A DNA stretch of 64,000 nucleotides from the NCBI GenBank assembly GCA_040954595.2, contig CM082578.2, positions 18,228,001 to 18,292,000 of the forward strand. Direction: 5' to 3'. Every line of letters starts with the position of its first letter. Position 1 is the stretch's first letter. Positions 13,201 to 28,200 of the stretch are shown in pieces. The translations under genes were made by a program, and so were the position numbers. Source of the stretch: Balanoglossus misakiensis (lineage: Eukaryota > Hemichordata). The notes below the pieces were generated by a model that was given only the letters and a program-made list of their open reading frames with translations, was not told where the DNA came from and searched no databases.

Positions 13201-16200
13201 CCAATCCAGATCAAGTGTTATGGTTTAAATACCATTATACATAATGTAGATAGATGGATGGATGGACGGACAGACAGACAGACAGACAGACAAAAACATG
13301 TAGATAGATAGACATGACACAAAGCCCCTAGTTCTCACATTTGATTAAGTGGCATTGCCAAGATGTTTATGATATTAATTTCATGCTGCATTCTAGATTC
13401 ATCAACCTCATGATGTATTCTAGATTCCATGGCAAGGTTCACATTGTTTTACATTTAGGAGTGAATCATAGAGGCCAATTACGCTGTTACTGGGGAAAAA
13501 ATGCAAGTACCAGGCATTTACGTGTACCTGGACAATCATCTGCAACACTTCAACCTTTCAAAGCTTTATTGAGAATGCGTAAGGATATCACAATCAATAT
13601 ACAGCTACAGTTGTGTGCATGATTGACATATCAGGCAAAGAATGCAAACATTATGTCAACAGGCATCAAATTTTAGTGCCTTCTTTGTGATTTATGGTGT
13701 CAATATGTGAAATCTATAATGTGCTATTAATGTCAGGTCAGGATTTTGACATCTAGCTCATTGTTTAATTATGTTTCTCACCAGAGTCATTTGTTTTTAT
13801 ATTACCAGTGTGAAGTTGGGGCTTGGCAGGGAAAGGTGCAGACTTTCAGTGGGTGGAAATATTTCTTTCTGTTCTATCAACAAAGATGACCATGTGTTTA
13901 AAAAAATACTTGAGAGTTTTGAAATCTTTTCTTTGCTCTGTCAGCGATGGCACTTTTAAGTCTTCCCTTTATTAGATTTAAAAACTTGAACTCTGACCTT
14001 TTCTTGTTTCATTATCAAGAAAAGTTCCATTGCAGTAAATTAGGCATTCAACATCATGAACCTGTTCTGGGATTTCAATGGTTACCAGGAGAAAATAAAA
14101 ATGAAAAATTCACTCACCACCTCTGTTGCTTTGCCAAATAATCCAGGGAAGAATATTTTTGTCCCTTGGGCTAAGTGGTATCTCCTGTGTTGGTGATGTG
14201 TCCCTTATTGGCAAGGGTACACTGAAATTACTCCTATAATAGTTCAACATGTCTGTAATGAAATGTTATTTATTGCATGAATTTAGATTACAGATCTGAC
14301 TGAGAATCAAACCTCTGTCTCTGTGTGTATTTTTGGAAACATTCTTTTATTCCAGTTGGACATGGTACAGAATGGGAATTTCTAGTTTGGCCTGGTTCCA
14401 TCTGCAGATCAGTTTCTTTAGACATGCTGGCATGTATTTCTTCTGGAGATGGTATTTATAAGGAGCAATACACTGTTTATTACACTTTATACAGCCCACT
14501 GTAGCGGCCATTTCTTTTTGACTTGTGCATGTCCTGAGTAACCATCCAGACACCCAAAAATTGGTTTTATACAGAATCTGTAGAACTCCAGAGTGTTATG
14601 CAAGGGTGTGTGCGAGCGTGTACGTGTGGTTGTGTGGTTGAATAGCTCTAAGTCGAGCATCATAATGAAATTGAAGAACTGTCACTCAGTATACTTCATT
14701 GCTATGGTTACCATCACACAAGTCAAATAATTAGCCTAGGACCTGACAAATCATCTTTTATATAAAGCGACTAATATTGCGGTATACATTTCAGAGAAGA
14801 AAATCTCGTCTGTCTGCAGGACAATGTACCCATGCTGAGAAGACGCATGTAGCCAGACAACACAGTGTTGTGAAGTCTTGTGATTTGTTTTGTTATTCTT
14901 CACCCGTTCAGAAGGCCAAAATAGAACTGCCATCAAATATCTCACAATGATAAGCTGATATCAGTGAAGATTTGGGTTATTTTTGGCCAAGACTTTAACT
15001 GGCGACCTCTCTGCATTGATTGAAACTGCCCTAATGAAACAGATGAAGGAAGTCTTAGCTTACATAGTTGACAAACAATCCATGCCGTAACAAGTATATT
15101 GAAAAGTTACTGGGTTACATGGAACTGAAATCTGAGATCCTTAAGTTCACCAACATGGATATGATATGTAATGAGATATTTCTTAATGTAGCCATACCTC
15201 TTCAAGTCTAACACCAACTCCAGGCTGTTTACTTGTTGGACAGATCACCGACATCAAAGCAGAAAATTATCCAACTTGGCCCCGACTTCTGACTAAAACA
15301 TATCAGCCTTTTTTTGGCACTCAGTGATGCAGAAGCAATTTTATTAATACCATAAACGGTATCAGACTGCGAAATTGAGACTCTGTTAATGTATTGTATT
15401 TTTATATAGATTCTTTGTGTGTGTACTTCGCGTAGTTGTGAGATGTGTGGGATTGGATTGGATTCATTGAATTCATGTAGCTGTGGTTTAATTTACATAT
15501 ATCACTGGCATACTTTGAGTGAATGATATACCATACTAATATGGTTTTCAATGTTATATAGGGTGTTTTTGATTTCATTGTATTTAATAAAGTGAGCTGA
15601 ATTGGGCGATAAAAGGACAAAAGAACAGAAAAGACATTTCATGTGTGCATAGATGCCCTAGGCTAACCAACGTAGCCGGCTTGTAGGTTTCAATGCGTAA
15701 ATCTGTGTAAATGAATGTTGCCTCTGATGGATTGAAACACCTCCATTCGTAACTTTACTGTGCATTGGTTTCTGCAGATTATTTGCAAAATTTCAATAAA
15801 TTGTATCATTTGTTTTTTTAAAGTCCTAATTCTGCTAGTACGTTGACATTGTAATGTTAGACTCTATTGTGAATTGCCAAAAATATGACTGGTAATTTTG
15901 ATGTAACTTCATAAGGTTTTGACCATAATTGGTAGCTTATAGCCCCTATACTTGACTTGAGATTTCCTCATACGGTATTCTCAGAATTGCATGGTAATCC
16001 CGGTCTGCAGATGAGGCCATATGTATTCTACTCGGTTTTCTTGTCTCCATTTTCTGAATTCAAAAATGAAATGCATTGCTGGCGCTTCATGACTGAAGTG
16101 AATCTCTGCCAGATCATCATCCTGTATTCATCACTGCAAAGATTCTGTTGCTATGCAACAAGAGGACAGCCACTTCAAATGTCAAGCACTCAAGTTTTTG

Positions 16201-19200
16201 CTTTGTGGGTCTCTCATGGTGTTTCTACCTATTCATGTTTACACTCAGCACAGAAGTGGTGTTTTTTTAGCCCTTTCACCCCCAGTTCCCTCTTTAGAGG
16301 CCCAACCTTACCATAGAAAACCGTGGATTTGGACTGAACCATGGTGGTGAAAGGGTTAAAGCACCTCACTTATGACTTCATCAACCCTGCATGTGACTGG
16401 ACCTTGAAATATTTACAGCAGATACAAATTTAGTGTATATGATAAACTTTAGTGTATATGAATTAAACTTTGCATCTGATGCTTTTGAAGAGCTTACCTC
16501 TATTCAATCTGCCATGTGGGTTCTGCTGCAACAACTACCAATGCTCTATCTTGGTGTGAGGAAATGCGATAAGACAGCTGCTTGTTAAAAGGCTTCCCAA
16601 TTGTTGTTTGTTTTCTGTTAAATTTGCTGGCAAATGAATCATTGATGAACTACTTTGGAAAATGTGAGCTAATTGTTATTCTTTCATGCATCTACAGTTT
16701 CAACAAATGGGTTATGATAACACTGCTGTATTATTGGGATGCATGATTGTCAATTGGTAACAGCTGAATAAAAAACACCTTTTTTTTAAAGAAGAAAATC
16801 AAATAGAATTACTACAATTAGTCTATTTAGTCTCTTTAACCCTACTTCACCCCTGTTGTCCTTAAATGGGCCCAACTGTGCCATTGGAAACAGCATGGGG
16901 TTAAACCAAAATGGCATTGTGAACAGGGATTTATCTGTGTATGATAGCATTTTGATATTCTGGTTCTGTGGGTTTTCAGTATAGTAACTGTCAGAACAAC
17001 CTCTGAAGGTTGTTGCTAGAACATCAGACAGCTGGTGAGAGTTGTTTTTTTTACAGATGGCTTTCCAGTGTCCGTTGATGCGTCTATCTTGTTTTAAAAA
17101 CCCAGTTCAAATTCTCCCTTCGTTTCCTTCATGAATGGATCTTAACCATGTGTGATGAAAACATTCCCCCCCCCCCCAGAAATGTCCGGTTATCATTCAA
17201 AAAGAACACACAATCTCTCCACCTGGGAAACAGCTGCTTGCCTGAAATGTCCGTAGTACACACATATGTAATCTCCGGAAATATATCTTTCTTTTGTGTG
17301 TGTGTGTGTGTGTAAGACTTTAATTTAAAACTGATTAAAAATATTCTAATACAAGTCCCAGGTGATGGAAATATGTCCACATCATGATTTTTTGACTGTG
17401 CAAATATCAAAGTGCTTAGGTCGGTTTTTAATACCTAGATTATGAGCTATTTGTCTTTTGTACTGGACAGTTAGACGAATATAATGTTAATTAACGACCT
17501 GTGTAATGTAGGCATTTTTAATTTGCAATACAGTTACGAGTTGTATGGATTTAGCATCGTTGTTTGCTTTCAATATTGAAGGCAAAGTGGTATGTTTATC
17601 CCACAGAGAAACATAAAGTTCATTTCGATGCAGTTGGTCTAAAAGTAGACAATTAAAATACTGGCTTGAGGGTTAAAAAAAGCAAAAGAATTTTAATTGT
17701 CCAATTCCACAGAAAAATTAAAATAATTCAAGTTAAAACTTACTTACCATTTGAAAGAAATATGAGTTTCATTTGACCTATATTATAAGGTGAGGTCTTC
17801 AAACTCAGAAGTAAACAGACCACAGGAATAAAATGTGAACTTTACATAATTAAATTAAGAGAGCTTTTTCTGAGGGCATGTTTGCTGTGAAAACATGACA
17901 TATCTATGTCCAATGATTTCTAATTGACTGATGAGAGAGGGAGTGGGGAATGAAGATGGGGGTGGGGGTGTTGGAGAAAGGGAGGGAGGAACAATGTTTC
18001 ATTCTACCAACCATATAAGCATGTACATATGAGGATGGAAGGGTAACTGATTTAATGTAAAAACGCTATGTATTCTATCCATGGCACTGTCTTCTTTAAA
18101 TTGTTGAATGTTAATGTTTAACTGAAAAATCATGAATTACTGAATTATCAGGAAAGAAAAACTTTGTGGGTGATTCATATTGACCAACGCATTCTTTCTC
18201 TCTGTTTTTTTTTTTGCTGACAGCTCCATGTATTTTGATGAAGATGGAGATTTAGCACATGAATTTTACGAAGAAACTGTCAGCAGAAGTAGACACAGAA
18301 CACACATGAAAAGAATTTACAGAAATTTAGCTCCTCAGGTAAGCTTGTTTTTGGGTAGGTACATGTAGTGTGTTTGTGGACGATCTTGTAAAGTTTCTTT
18401 TGGTTCCAGCTGGCCAGTTCCTTTGTCAATTCATTCTACAAACAGGTGTACAACTGGTGCATAATTGCTGTTACCATTCACGTTCTGTGTGTATCTGATT
18501 CTTGCAGAAATATTTGCATGACACCATTTGTGAAAACAGCTTTAGAGATACACACTGTACTTTTATTTAGAAAGACAAAAGTATAGACTAACTGAGGCTG
18601 GTGAGGGCAGTCTGCATGGTGTTTGTTAGACACAGAGAGATGGCAATTAACTGCTACCAGAATCGTCATTGATAATCGTTTCAGATATTTACAGGCAGGG
18701 TTCATATACAATGCAGTGTACGAAACAAGCTGAAATAAAATCCAGCACTCTCACTGTATCTTGATAGTGTATAGTTTGCCAGAGGGAAGAAAGATAATGT
18801 GTAAGACGAGGAGTTGGGAGAAATCCCAGGCTCTGAGGAATGTACATCTTATGTTCTTATCTGGTAGAACAGAGAGTACTGAATCTGAAAAGTCTGAAAG
18901 AAGACTTTCTTCTAATACAGAAAATGAGGTTTTCATTTAATGATACCCTGGAGGCATAGTGAAACATGAAAACCAGACTAACCCTCACAGACAAAGCTGG
19001 GTTTATAATCTGATGGATAGAAACAGTTTTTGTCTAGTTTTTCAGTCACATTTTTTTCACGTGTAGTTAAATACTTGATAATGCTGTCAAAGGACCTCAT
19101 TTAGATACAAGTTGACATCAAATATCACCATGATCACTTCAATATTAAAACCAAGAAACTTTTTTTGCACCGAAGTGTGACACATGTTTCGTAAAAAATA

Positions 19201-22200
19201 TTCAAAATCACTGCTCAGGTTCCTATGACTTTAAAATATGCAAGCATTGCTCAAAAAATTGACCGAGGTTGTAAGAGGCTTTTCAAATTAACAAGAAAAC
19301 TGGAAAGAACTCCATGGCAACATCATCCGATTAAGAAACTGAAAACTGAGACACTGAAGCTGTTCTGTTGATAATTGATGTCAACTAGAAATTTGAACAG
19401 TCATTGTGAAGAAGATTTTGAGTGACAAGACTGAGATGCAAGATTGAAAACTTTCTAGAAATAGCAAAAAACAACAACAACACGACAATCAACCTCTTCT
19501 TATGCCAGACAGATAGCAATAGTTTCATTTTAGGACGGTGTGACTTATTTTCTTCGTTTTCAGAACAAGCTTTGACAATACATTTTTTACAGAAAGCCCA
19601 GCAGCTTCTTTCTAATAATATTGACACACTCCTGTCGTAAATGACATGTGTAAATATATTTGGCTGAGGCACTTGTATTGATTAGTTTGGATTACTTAAT
19701 AGAACTGCCGCTTTTAGTCATATTGTCATGTGCATATCTGGTTTTCAATTAACACTCTTTATGCTGTTTGATTTCCGATACATTTTCCATCATCATGTTG
19801 CTAGTCCAAAGTCACAACATATGAAGGGACGCTGATTGGAATACTGTGATGTGCCATACACAAAGTCTTGTTTCAGTTTTGTGGAGTGTACACACATGTC
19901 CATGTTTCGAGATGGCATACAAATCTGGGATCCTGATCAGCAATTTCTTAATTTGATGTTTTTGACTGCCTTTATTCATTTCGTGCACTTGACTGATTAC
20001 ATGTGCACACAACAATCTTCTCCCAAGTCTCTCTGAAATGAAATAGCACTTGGTGTAATATTCAGTATGGTCATGGCGTAAGCAATTCCATTAACGTTCA
20101 ATTTAATCTGTGGGGGAGACCACATACATGTTTTAGTGGTAGAACAGAAGTGTTGTGCAGAGAAAAGTTGACATTACTTCTTGTCTAAATGATAAATAAT
20201 AATGGAATAGCTATGTAATATTGTTGATTAGAATGTATGTTCTGTAAGTATCGAAATTTACAGTAATTTCTATAGAATACAGTCTATATTAGCTGAATTA
20301 CTCTCTTGGGATTTTGAGGATGTAATATCAAGATAGATAATTCATCAATTTTGAAAGAGTTTTCTATTTCTTTATTCTCAGACTGTGATAAATCTCTGCC
20401 CGAAGGCTTTCATATCTAAAATTTATGTGGATTTCTAAAATGCTAAGTAATTTGGATTATTTGGTATTAATATTGTGGAAATTAGATATCTGTGGATGCT
20501 CCCTGGACGTTGTTACGGCTGCCAGAAATAAATTTTCCATGATGTGTGTTTTCATAGATAGACAGCTTTCTGTATAAAGAGAGGCTGGAATAACACCGAA
20601 ATTCAGTGGATACTGAGAGGGACCACTGAGTAGATCGGTCGAATAAAGTGTTCTCAAATTTTCTTTGGAGAAGGACAAATATGAAGTTTGAAAACTTCAT
20701 ACAAGTACATGTATTGCAGCTTTTTGTCTTCTTGGTAAATTTGATTTTAAAAGTCAAGCAGTGGGGAATAATTTCATAGTTTTATCAGGCGTTATATTGC
20801 TTTAATGAATTGGAGTTTAAAGTATGAATTATACCTCTGATTGTCTGTGTAGAAATTAATTTGACCTTTTCAAACTCGAGTTTCAATATAAATGCATAAT
20901 CTAAATACCCAGATTGAGTAATTGGAAATGTCATTTTTTCTCTCAAGTGTAAGTGCTTCAGGATGTGTGTGGCGTGTTAATGAGTTTTAAATGACCAGGG
21001 TATTAATTCAATGCACTTAACAATGTAATAAATGTATTTGGTATTCATTCTGTGAATATCATTTTCAGTATTATTATGCGTATTTAGTGTGACTGAGCTG
21101 ATGTTTCTGTTGCTGAAGTTTTCTGGGAGAATGAAGTCCCTGGCTAAAATTCCCCCAACTTAAAGTTATGACGAGGGGATACAATCCTGGAACTGAGGTT
21201 ATACTTTCATTCACCCTGGGTCCATGTTGACAACTGTAAACTTTCAATATATCCAAATGGTGTGTAGAAGAAATACTACATGTACACCTGGATGTGCGTA
21301 TGAACACATAAAGCATTCTAGGGTTACTTAATACTGTCGCCCTAGCAACACACCATGTGTCAGCTCACCATGTCTGCTATATTCCCAAGGTGATTGCTTT
21401 CATTCATGATGATTATACATCAGGGGTTTTTGTCATGATTATTATGATGAAGCTAATCCCTAGGATAGGTCGAGGTCACTTTCCATAATCTTTACTTTGT
21501 CTACTGTTAGATTGGAGTTCCACAAATCTGCCCAGACCGCAAAATGATTATTGATCGTAACGTGTGAGAGTGCCAAAGTGTCGAAGAGGTTTTGCTGTTT
21601 GCATCACAGGTCATTATCACAGATCACTTGGCAAGGCTTTTGCAGCATTTAATGCAAGGAGAATTGAATTATCCTGGGTATGGACAGTAATGCAAGTTAT
21701 AATCATATTTGCATTGATGACCGTCATATCTCTATTAGCAGGATACCAAGCAAGTCATGGTAGACAAGGTTGGCAGTCAAAGGCGACCAGTGAATGTTAT
21801 TACATTTGACCTCCGCCGCTAATTCGGTGAATTTGAAAATAAAAGAAGCGTCGTGCGCTTGAAATCCTTGGTGGTGTTTATAATTTCATTTGAATCAGCC
21901 AGAGATGAGCTGAACTGTCAATTGTGAATTTATGTGATATAAAAGTTCCACAAATTGGAATGATGTGCTTAGTGTTAACTTATTCTCTGTATTGTTCAGT
22001 TTCTCTGGTGTTGGTGAATAATAAGTGCCAGTAGTGGTAACTTTGTTTTAAGACTACATTTTCAGTATTTGTGTTGTCTTGTTTGACTACCCAAATCCTA
22101 ATGAGATGCCGAGTGTTTAGCTATGATCACCATGGCAGTTTTTAAGCAAGCATTGAAAATTTAATTGTTGTTGTCTAGACTTGAATTTATTTGTCAACAA

Positions 22201-25200
22201 TATACAAAAGGTTATTACACATGATGTACAGTCCATATTGGCAAAGAACGTGTTGCACAGAGTATTGTAAACAGTGCACTATCGTTGTATTTTATCATAT
22301 TAAAGGAAGTAGAACAACAGATTGCTGTTGATGCACAAAGCAAAAATAAAATTTAAGTTATAGCTGCAATCTCCTTAAGCTGCATATATATATTTTTTCA
22401 CTGAGAATAATCAAATGTAAACTGGTTTTTAAAATGTACAAGATTGATTTAATAATAGATGTAAATTTGTTTGTTTAGGCTGATAAACATGAAGTATTGA
22501 TACAGTAAATACTGCCGGTCCTTTTTCATTCTGAAGAGTGACGTTATTTGATGATAATCTCTTTAGAGTAATTTTATCGTGTGCAATGGCTTTCATGATG
22601 TTTAAAGTATAGAAGTGGTGTCTGTTTACTTAGTAATTGCAAATCTGTACACGGCTGATGCAGATATTTCTGTGTGTTTACAGATGTGGATGTTATGCAC
22701 ATGTACACTGGTGACTAACTTTTTATAGAAGCATAAGGACGTCAGAGATTGCAATGCAAATGCAAATCGTGTACCAGCATAAAAAGTGTTTATAGTCTTC
22801 ATAGCCATGATGCGTGACATGAAATTTTTTTTGTAAACTGCGATGTACACGACAGGTTTGTATAATGACCAGCTAATTCTAGCTGATCTGGTAAAGAGAG
22901 AAGGAGAGAGAGAGCGAGAGAAAAAGAGAGGGGAGGGAGAGGGAGAGGGCTTCTGATATCAGAGCTCTGATATATTCAAATTTGCAAGAATAAATTACAC
23001 CCCCCCCCCCATTTTGTATGTGTCTTTCAAGAACCAGGATGTTTTATCAAATCTGTCGTATTGTATAAATTTTGTAAAGTCTTGAAAGTTTTTTTAGTAC
23101 ATTGTACATGTACACCATCAACATAAAATGCCATGTACAGTGCCTTTTTTTTTAATTTAAATTTTTACTGTCTACATGAAAGACCATATTTTCCATATAT
23201 GCCTGTAATCCTTCAGGAGATACTGAAACCATTGAATTAAGTGGAATGTGTTTCTATGGAAACAGCTTGCATGATAATGACAATAGCCTAATTTTGCCTG
23301 TGTAGGTGCTGATGGCTATGTGAACCTGGGCTGAACAACTGCAAATACAAGCAGAGTACTGTTTGTTGTGACAATTCCATCAATCTCTTAAGGCACCAAG
23401 AAGAACATTTTCGGTGTTAAAAATGAAACTCATTGATGTCTACACAAAATGTTTGAGTGCATGTACAAATTGTTATGCATGAATTGGAGCTGTCCCCAAG
23501 TCAGTGATACCGTAGCGCAGAGTTGAAATGTCCTGACAACTGAAAGATTAAAATTTGTTGTGTTGCCCAGCAAAGTGCAGATGATGCTTTCACCAAGGCA
23601 CAAACGTTACACAGATTGCATGAAACATGAAAATGATGGAGACAAAAATCTGATAGTGTGATAACAGTGATAAGTGTCTGCTGAAATGTCAGATAAAATG
23701 TGACAGCTATTCACTGTATGTATTCATTGGAACTCAAATCCTAACAGATGGCTGCCTATCTTTTTGGTATGACCAATCTGTGCAGAGTAGAGATAGCATG
23801 GCTGCCATACACATTTAAATGTTATTGCTCGTTGCGTGGTACAAGATTTAATCTCTACTCTAGGTTAAGTGGCAATAATCGACTGAGTATTAAACATGAT
23901 GAAATCAAGGCGTGCAATGCAACAAAAAAGCTGATTTGAACATTGCAGATCTGTTATATTTTCGAAGCCTGACTGTTGATACTAATGCAGCGTAATACAT
24001 GTAGGCCCTGACTACACCTATATGGGACTATATTGCTCCTGGCTAACGGATACACCCATCTGATCCTATTGCTGCATGATTTGACGGGTTCCAGCAGTCC
24101 TGGTGCCACAGGATCTGACCAGTGTCATTTGTGATGAGGGTACACTGTAATATCATTAGCTATTAAAGTCCCCAGAGCAAAACGACAAAATTTGTACCTG
24201 CTGATGATGCTGATTTGTTGAGTAAAGTTTTGTTGTTTTCAGAGTGAAAACATTTCCCTAACATGTAGATGTGTGCAAAACTTGCTTGTTGGTTTCAAGA
24301 CTTCACTTTTCATATGTCTCAGACTCAGTCAGTGGTATCAAATCAAACGTATTTGTTCACTTTCCTTAAAAAATGTTTTGGATTCTTTGATTCCAGAATG
24401 GAAACAGCTTTATGGTCACTGGAAGAATGGCTTCTTGTAGATTTGATGAAGTTGTACATATAACTCTACACAAAATGTTTTAAGCACAACATTTATGCCA
24501 ACGACATTAAGGAATAAAAGGGCTCTCATTAATTACAGATCAGATATCATGCTGTTCACATATGAATTTTCAACCAATATCGGGAAAGGACAGGTATTCA
24601 TAGAGTTGTCATCAATAACACTTTTCAAAAGACTGTTTAATTCTATTTTATTGACCCGCTAAAATTCTAACCTTGCAGATGCTCTCAGTATGGTCTCATA
24701 ATGTGTTGACAGTTATTGATATTTCATTTCTGGAACAGAAGACCTGTGATAATTGACATTTTTGTGGGGGAGTAATAGCTCAGTGTTTTTTAACTTGCCA
24801 TTGGCCCTTGCATGGTCGTAGCAGCTAAACCCAATATTTAAGGCCATTGAAAATTCATCAGAGAAATACGGAGATGAATTGGCATTGTTGCGTGTGTATG
24901 GCACACTCATGAATTATCTGTAGCCTTAAACGGAGGAGAAAAAGAAAATAAGTGAAATTGTATATGCGTTTTATGGCATGGGTCAGTGCTTTTAATGAAT
25001 AATGGTTGATGTATGGTATTATTTTGTAGAAAAATGGAAAATTGTATGGTCTGTGATGCGACCATAGTGTGTCAGTTTATATGCATGGGTATAATGATTC
25101 GTTGCAATATGTAAGGGCACTGTCAGGCTTTGTTAGGGAAATCAAGCTGTTGCCATGGTAATCATGAACTCCTATGCTGGGTTTTTGTTTGATAGTGTGA

Positions 25201-28200
25201 ATTGTATGGGAAGCTGTTTGAGAGCAGAACTCGGGTGCAGAATTTTGGAGCCTAATGGAAATTGGATGGACTGTAAACAAGCTGTTTACCAAGAATCTTA
25301 GCTGCCGGTGTTGGTTGTAGATCACTACGTAGTTCTAAGATTCCCTGTTGTCAAGCAAAACAGTAGTGTGTCACTCTGTGTGCCAGTATTGCCTTGTGTC
25401 ACTGTTATGTGTGGTTTGTCTCGCTGTGTACAGCATTGTCATTGTGAGTGTCACTGCGTGTCTTACTGTGTGTGTTACTGTGTGTGTAAGTATGTATGTC
25501 ACTATTTGATACCAATATGTCACTGTGATACTGCATATGGTATATCACTGTGTGTGTCTCTATGATTTTTCATTGTAATCTGTCTGTGTGGACGTCAATA
25601 TCCCTGTACAAATGTCACTGTTTGTCATTGAAATTATGTCACTGCATATATGTACCGTTGCTGTGTGTGCTAGTTTTGACTGGAAAGGAGTACTCGTTCC
25701 CTGTAAGAGTTACCCAGACTCTACGGATGGGATAATTGATGTTTCTGACACATTCAGTGACAAGAATAGAGATGTATAATTAATGAGTGTTTAACTACTT
25801 GTTAATTACAAATTACTTACCCTTGCGTGGGTAGGAATCTGATGGCAGTGAGTGATGGAACATGATTCTCTCTCCGATGATGATGATCTTCACAGAGAGT
25901 CTCCCAGCTCCGCACCAAGGGATGGATTTGATATTTCAGGTGTTCAGTTGCCACCTCTGCCTGTTGTAGGTTCTGCTCTTAGGGGTCACAGTTGGCAAAG
26001 ACTGGTTATTCCCGACACTGCGTTCTCTCTCTCTCTCTCTTGCTGTCGGTGTTTCTGTGTATCTGTCACAGTTTTACTTTTCCATGTGACTTAATGTTTC
26101 TCCCACCACATTGGTGTGTGTTCCCTCGTACACAGGTTGACGCCTGGCAGCTGAGTGGGCTGTATAGATGTGGAGCTGTTGGTATAATATTGCCAGTCTG
26201 GAAGGTATTTGCCGTCTCATTGGTAAAAAAATAATAATACAATGCTCCTGTACAACTGGGGTGGCAGTAGTTACCTGGAACACATATAAATCTGGCAGTT
26301 GTATTCTGGACTAAAATACAATGTTACTGTTCAGCTGTGTTTTTACCAAATTACCACAGCAGCTAATTAACCCAGCCCACCATCAAAACATTTTTCAGAT
26401 TGACATGCACTCAGCATTAGGTAGCTAGGGTGGTGCACTTTTATTCAAAATGATGGGCAAAACACAATAGCGACGTTTGGATTATTGTCCTGCAGCCCAT
26501 CTGTTTTGCACCTGCCCACCCCTATCCAAGCGGCAGTGGTATAGCCCAGTTTGTCAAGTTCTCAATGGTTTGCACATACATATATACCGTATGATAAAGC
26601 TGGATTTCAATTGAAAAAGTGAGAGAGAGATTTTTGTAACAGGCACAGAAGGTTAATCTCATTGGAGGAAGTCATTGAAATCCCAAGGATCTTCCCCTCG
26701 CCTTTTGAGTCTTTGTTATGTCTCTCTGGATTGAGACTGGGTCGGTCAAATTTACCAAACATGTAATGATGTTGGAAACTATCTGGATGCTGTAATGGAT
26801 AGTTTATCTGATTTGACAACAAATGTGTTGGACATTATATGAGGATCAGAGCATATGAAATCATAAATAGAAATATGATAAAGAACAACTGAGTTGAATG
26901 GCTATGTGCTTTTTAAATAACATCTGGTAGTGATGATGATATCTTTGCTTAGTTTCATCAATATCTGCCTTACCACGTAGTTGGATTTTTAAAAGGTGAA
27001 ATAAGAGACGATAGCCCCAAGATAATAACCTTACTGCCTCCATAAACTCCCATTTCCTTGAAACACACAGAAGAGGGAGACAATTCTACTTCTCTCATAT
27101 CGACCAAGAATGGGCTTGGAAGCCAGGGTTATTTTTCACCGTATGTTCTATTGCATTTCACACAAAGGACAGTTTTCATGTGAGTGGAATGAAATTCAGT
27201 CGTGTGGACTATGTCTATATTTAAAACACCTACGTGTCTGGAAATATATTTTTATGCATTTTAATTAAACTATACAGTGAGGCGGTGGCCATTTATAAAC
27301 ATTGTGGGGTTTTAATTCCAGTGCTGCTAAGAATGCTTTATGAGTCATAAACAGAAATAATTGTGTGGTTGTTTTAATTTTATGTCTTCGGATTTGATAA
27401 ATTGAATATTAAAATTAATATTTAAAACATTAGTTCTTAGATTAAAAGTGAACAAATTAGATCTTGATTAATCATGAAATTTGCTCTTGTTCTTAATTTT
27501 TTGTGATTATGATATTATTAGAAAAGCATAAAATAAAAAAAAGATTATGCAAAGTAAATAGTGTGTTGTCTGTTTTTGGCCTATAGATAATCAGACAGAA
27601 TGATAAACAATAAGTCAATGACAAACCGTTTAAATATGGAGTTGGCACCTTAATGATGCCTCTCTAATGGCCACTTTTCAAATATTTTCCGAATTAAATA
27701 AACACAATTGCTGTAGTACTTACCAATATTTTTAGTATTTGCACCAGCAAAATATTTGACACGGTGTTTATAACTCTAGGTTATTGATGATACAGTCCGG
27801 GTAATCAGTCATAGAGCGCTCTGCATCTGTTGTGCATTCGGTTGGCTCTCAAACTGTAGACAAAGATCTAGTGTTTGCAATACTTTTTTCAAGTTTACTC
27901 TGATTTTATTGGGTTTCAGACGAAAAAGAAAGTAAATGCTGAGGTCAGCTTATTACATTGTGTCTGCATTCACTGGAACTTAAGCAGTGAACTCTATGAG
28001 TCACTCAATTCAACCATAGACACGCAAAATCCAATTTAATTCAGGTCACCCCTTGTCATTTGTGGCCTACATCCATCTCTGCATTGTTGAACAAGACAGC
28101 GGTTTCACTTTTGTACCTTTCCAGCAGATTGTCCACACTTATCACAACGTCAGCAATTTGTACAACGCACATTGTTATCATTGCACAATTTCCTGATGGT

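Larger units (their letters stand above)
1288..18223 (+). other. TUSC2 intron 1 (16.9 kb)
   Basis: No nested gene is supported. It holds a full CRE palindrome (1741-1748), four hairpin or palindrome insertions between 1995 and 6245, a 26-bp direct duplication (5256/5304), simple repeats (6480-6494 poly-G, 9177-9199 GATT, 10604-10620 CA, 13247-13292 tetranucleotide, 17296-17313 GT), two piggyBac-like MITE copies (16267-16359, 16836-16904) and one member of the CTGATTGG repeat family near 3664. The open frames seen in it are short and show no family signature. Confidence 0.85.

Noticed and set aside
20675-20706. atgaagttt-ga-aaacttcat palindrome with acaaat/acaagt flanks
   Set aside because: Short flanking match with a mismatch; could be chance in A+T-rich sequence.
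25852-25941. Acidic/Ser-rich segment (HDSLSDDDDLHRESPSS) resembling a coding exon
   Set aside because: It looks codon-like but cannot be joined in frame to TUSC2 without harming the known junction, and no homologue is recognised.
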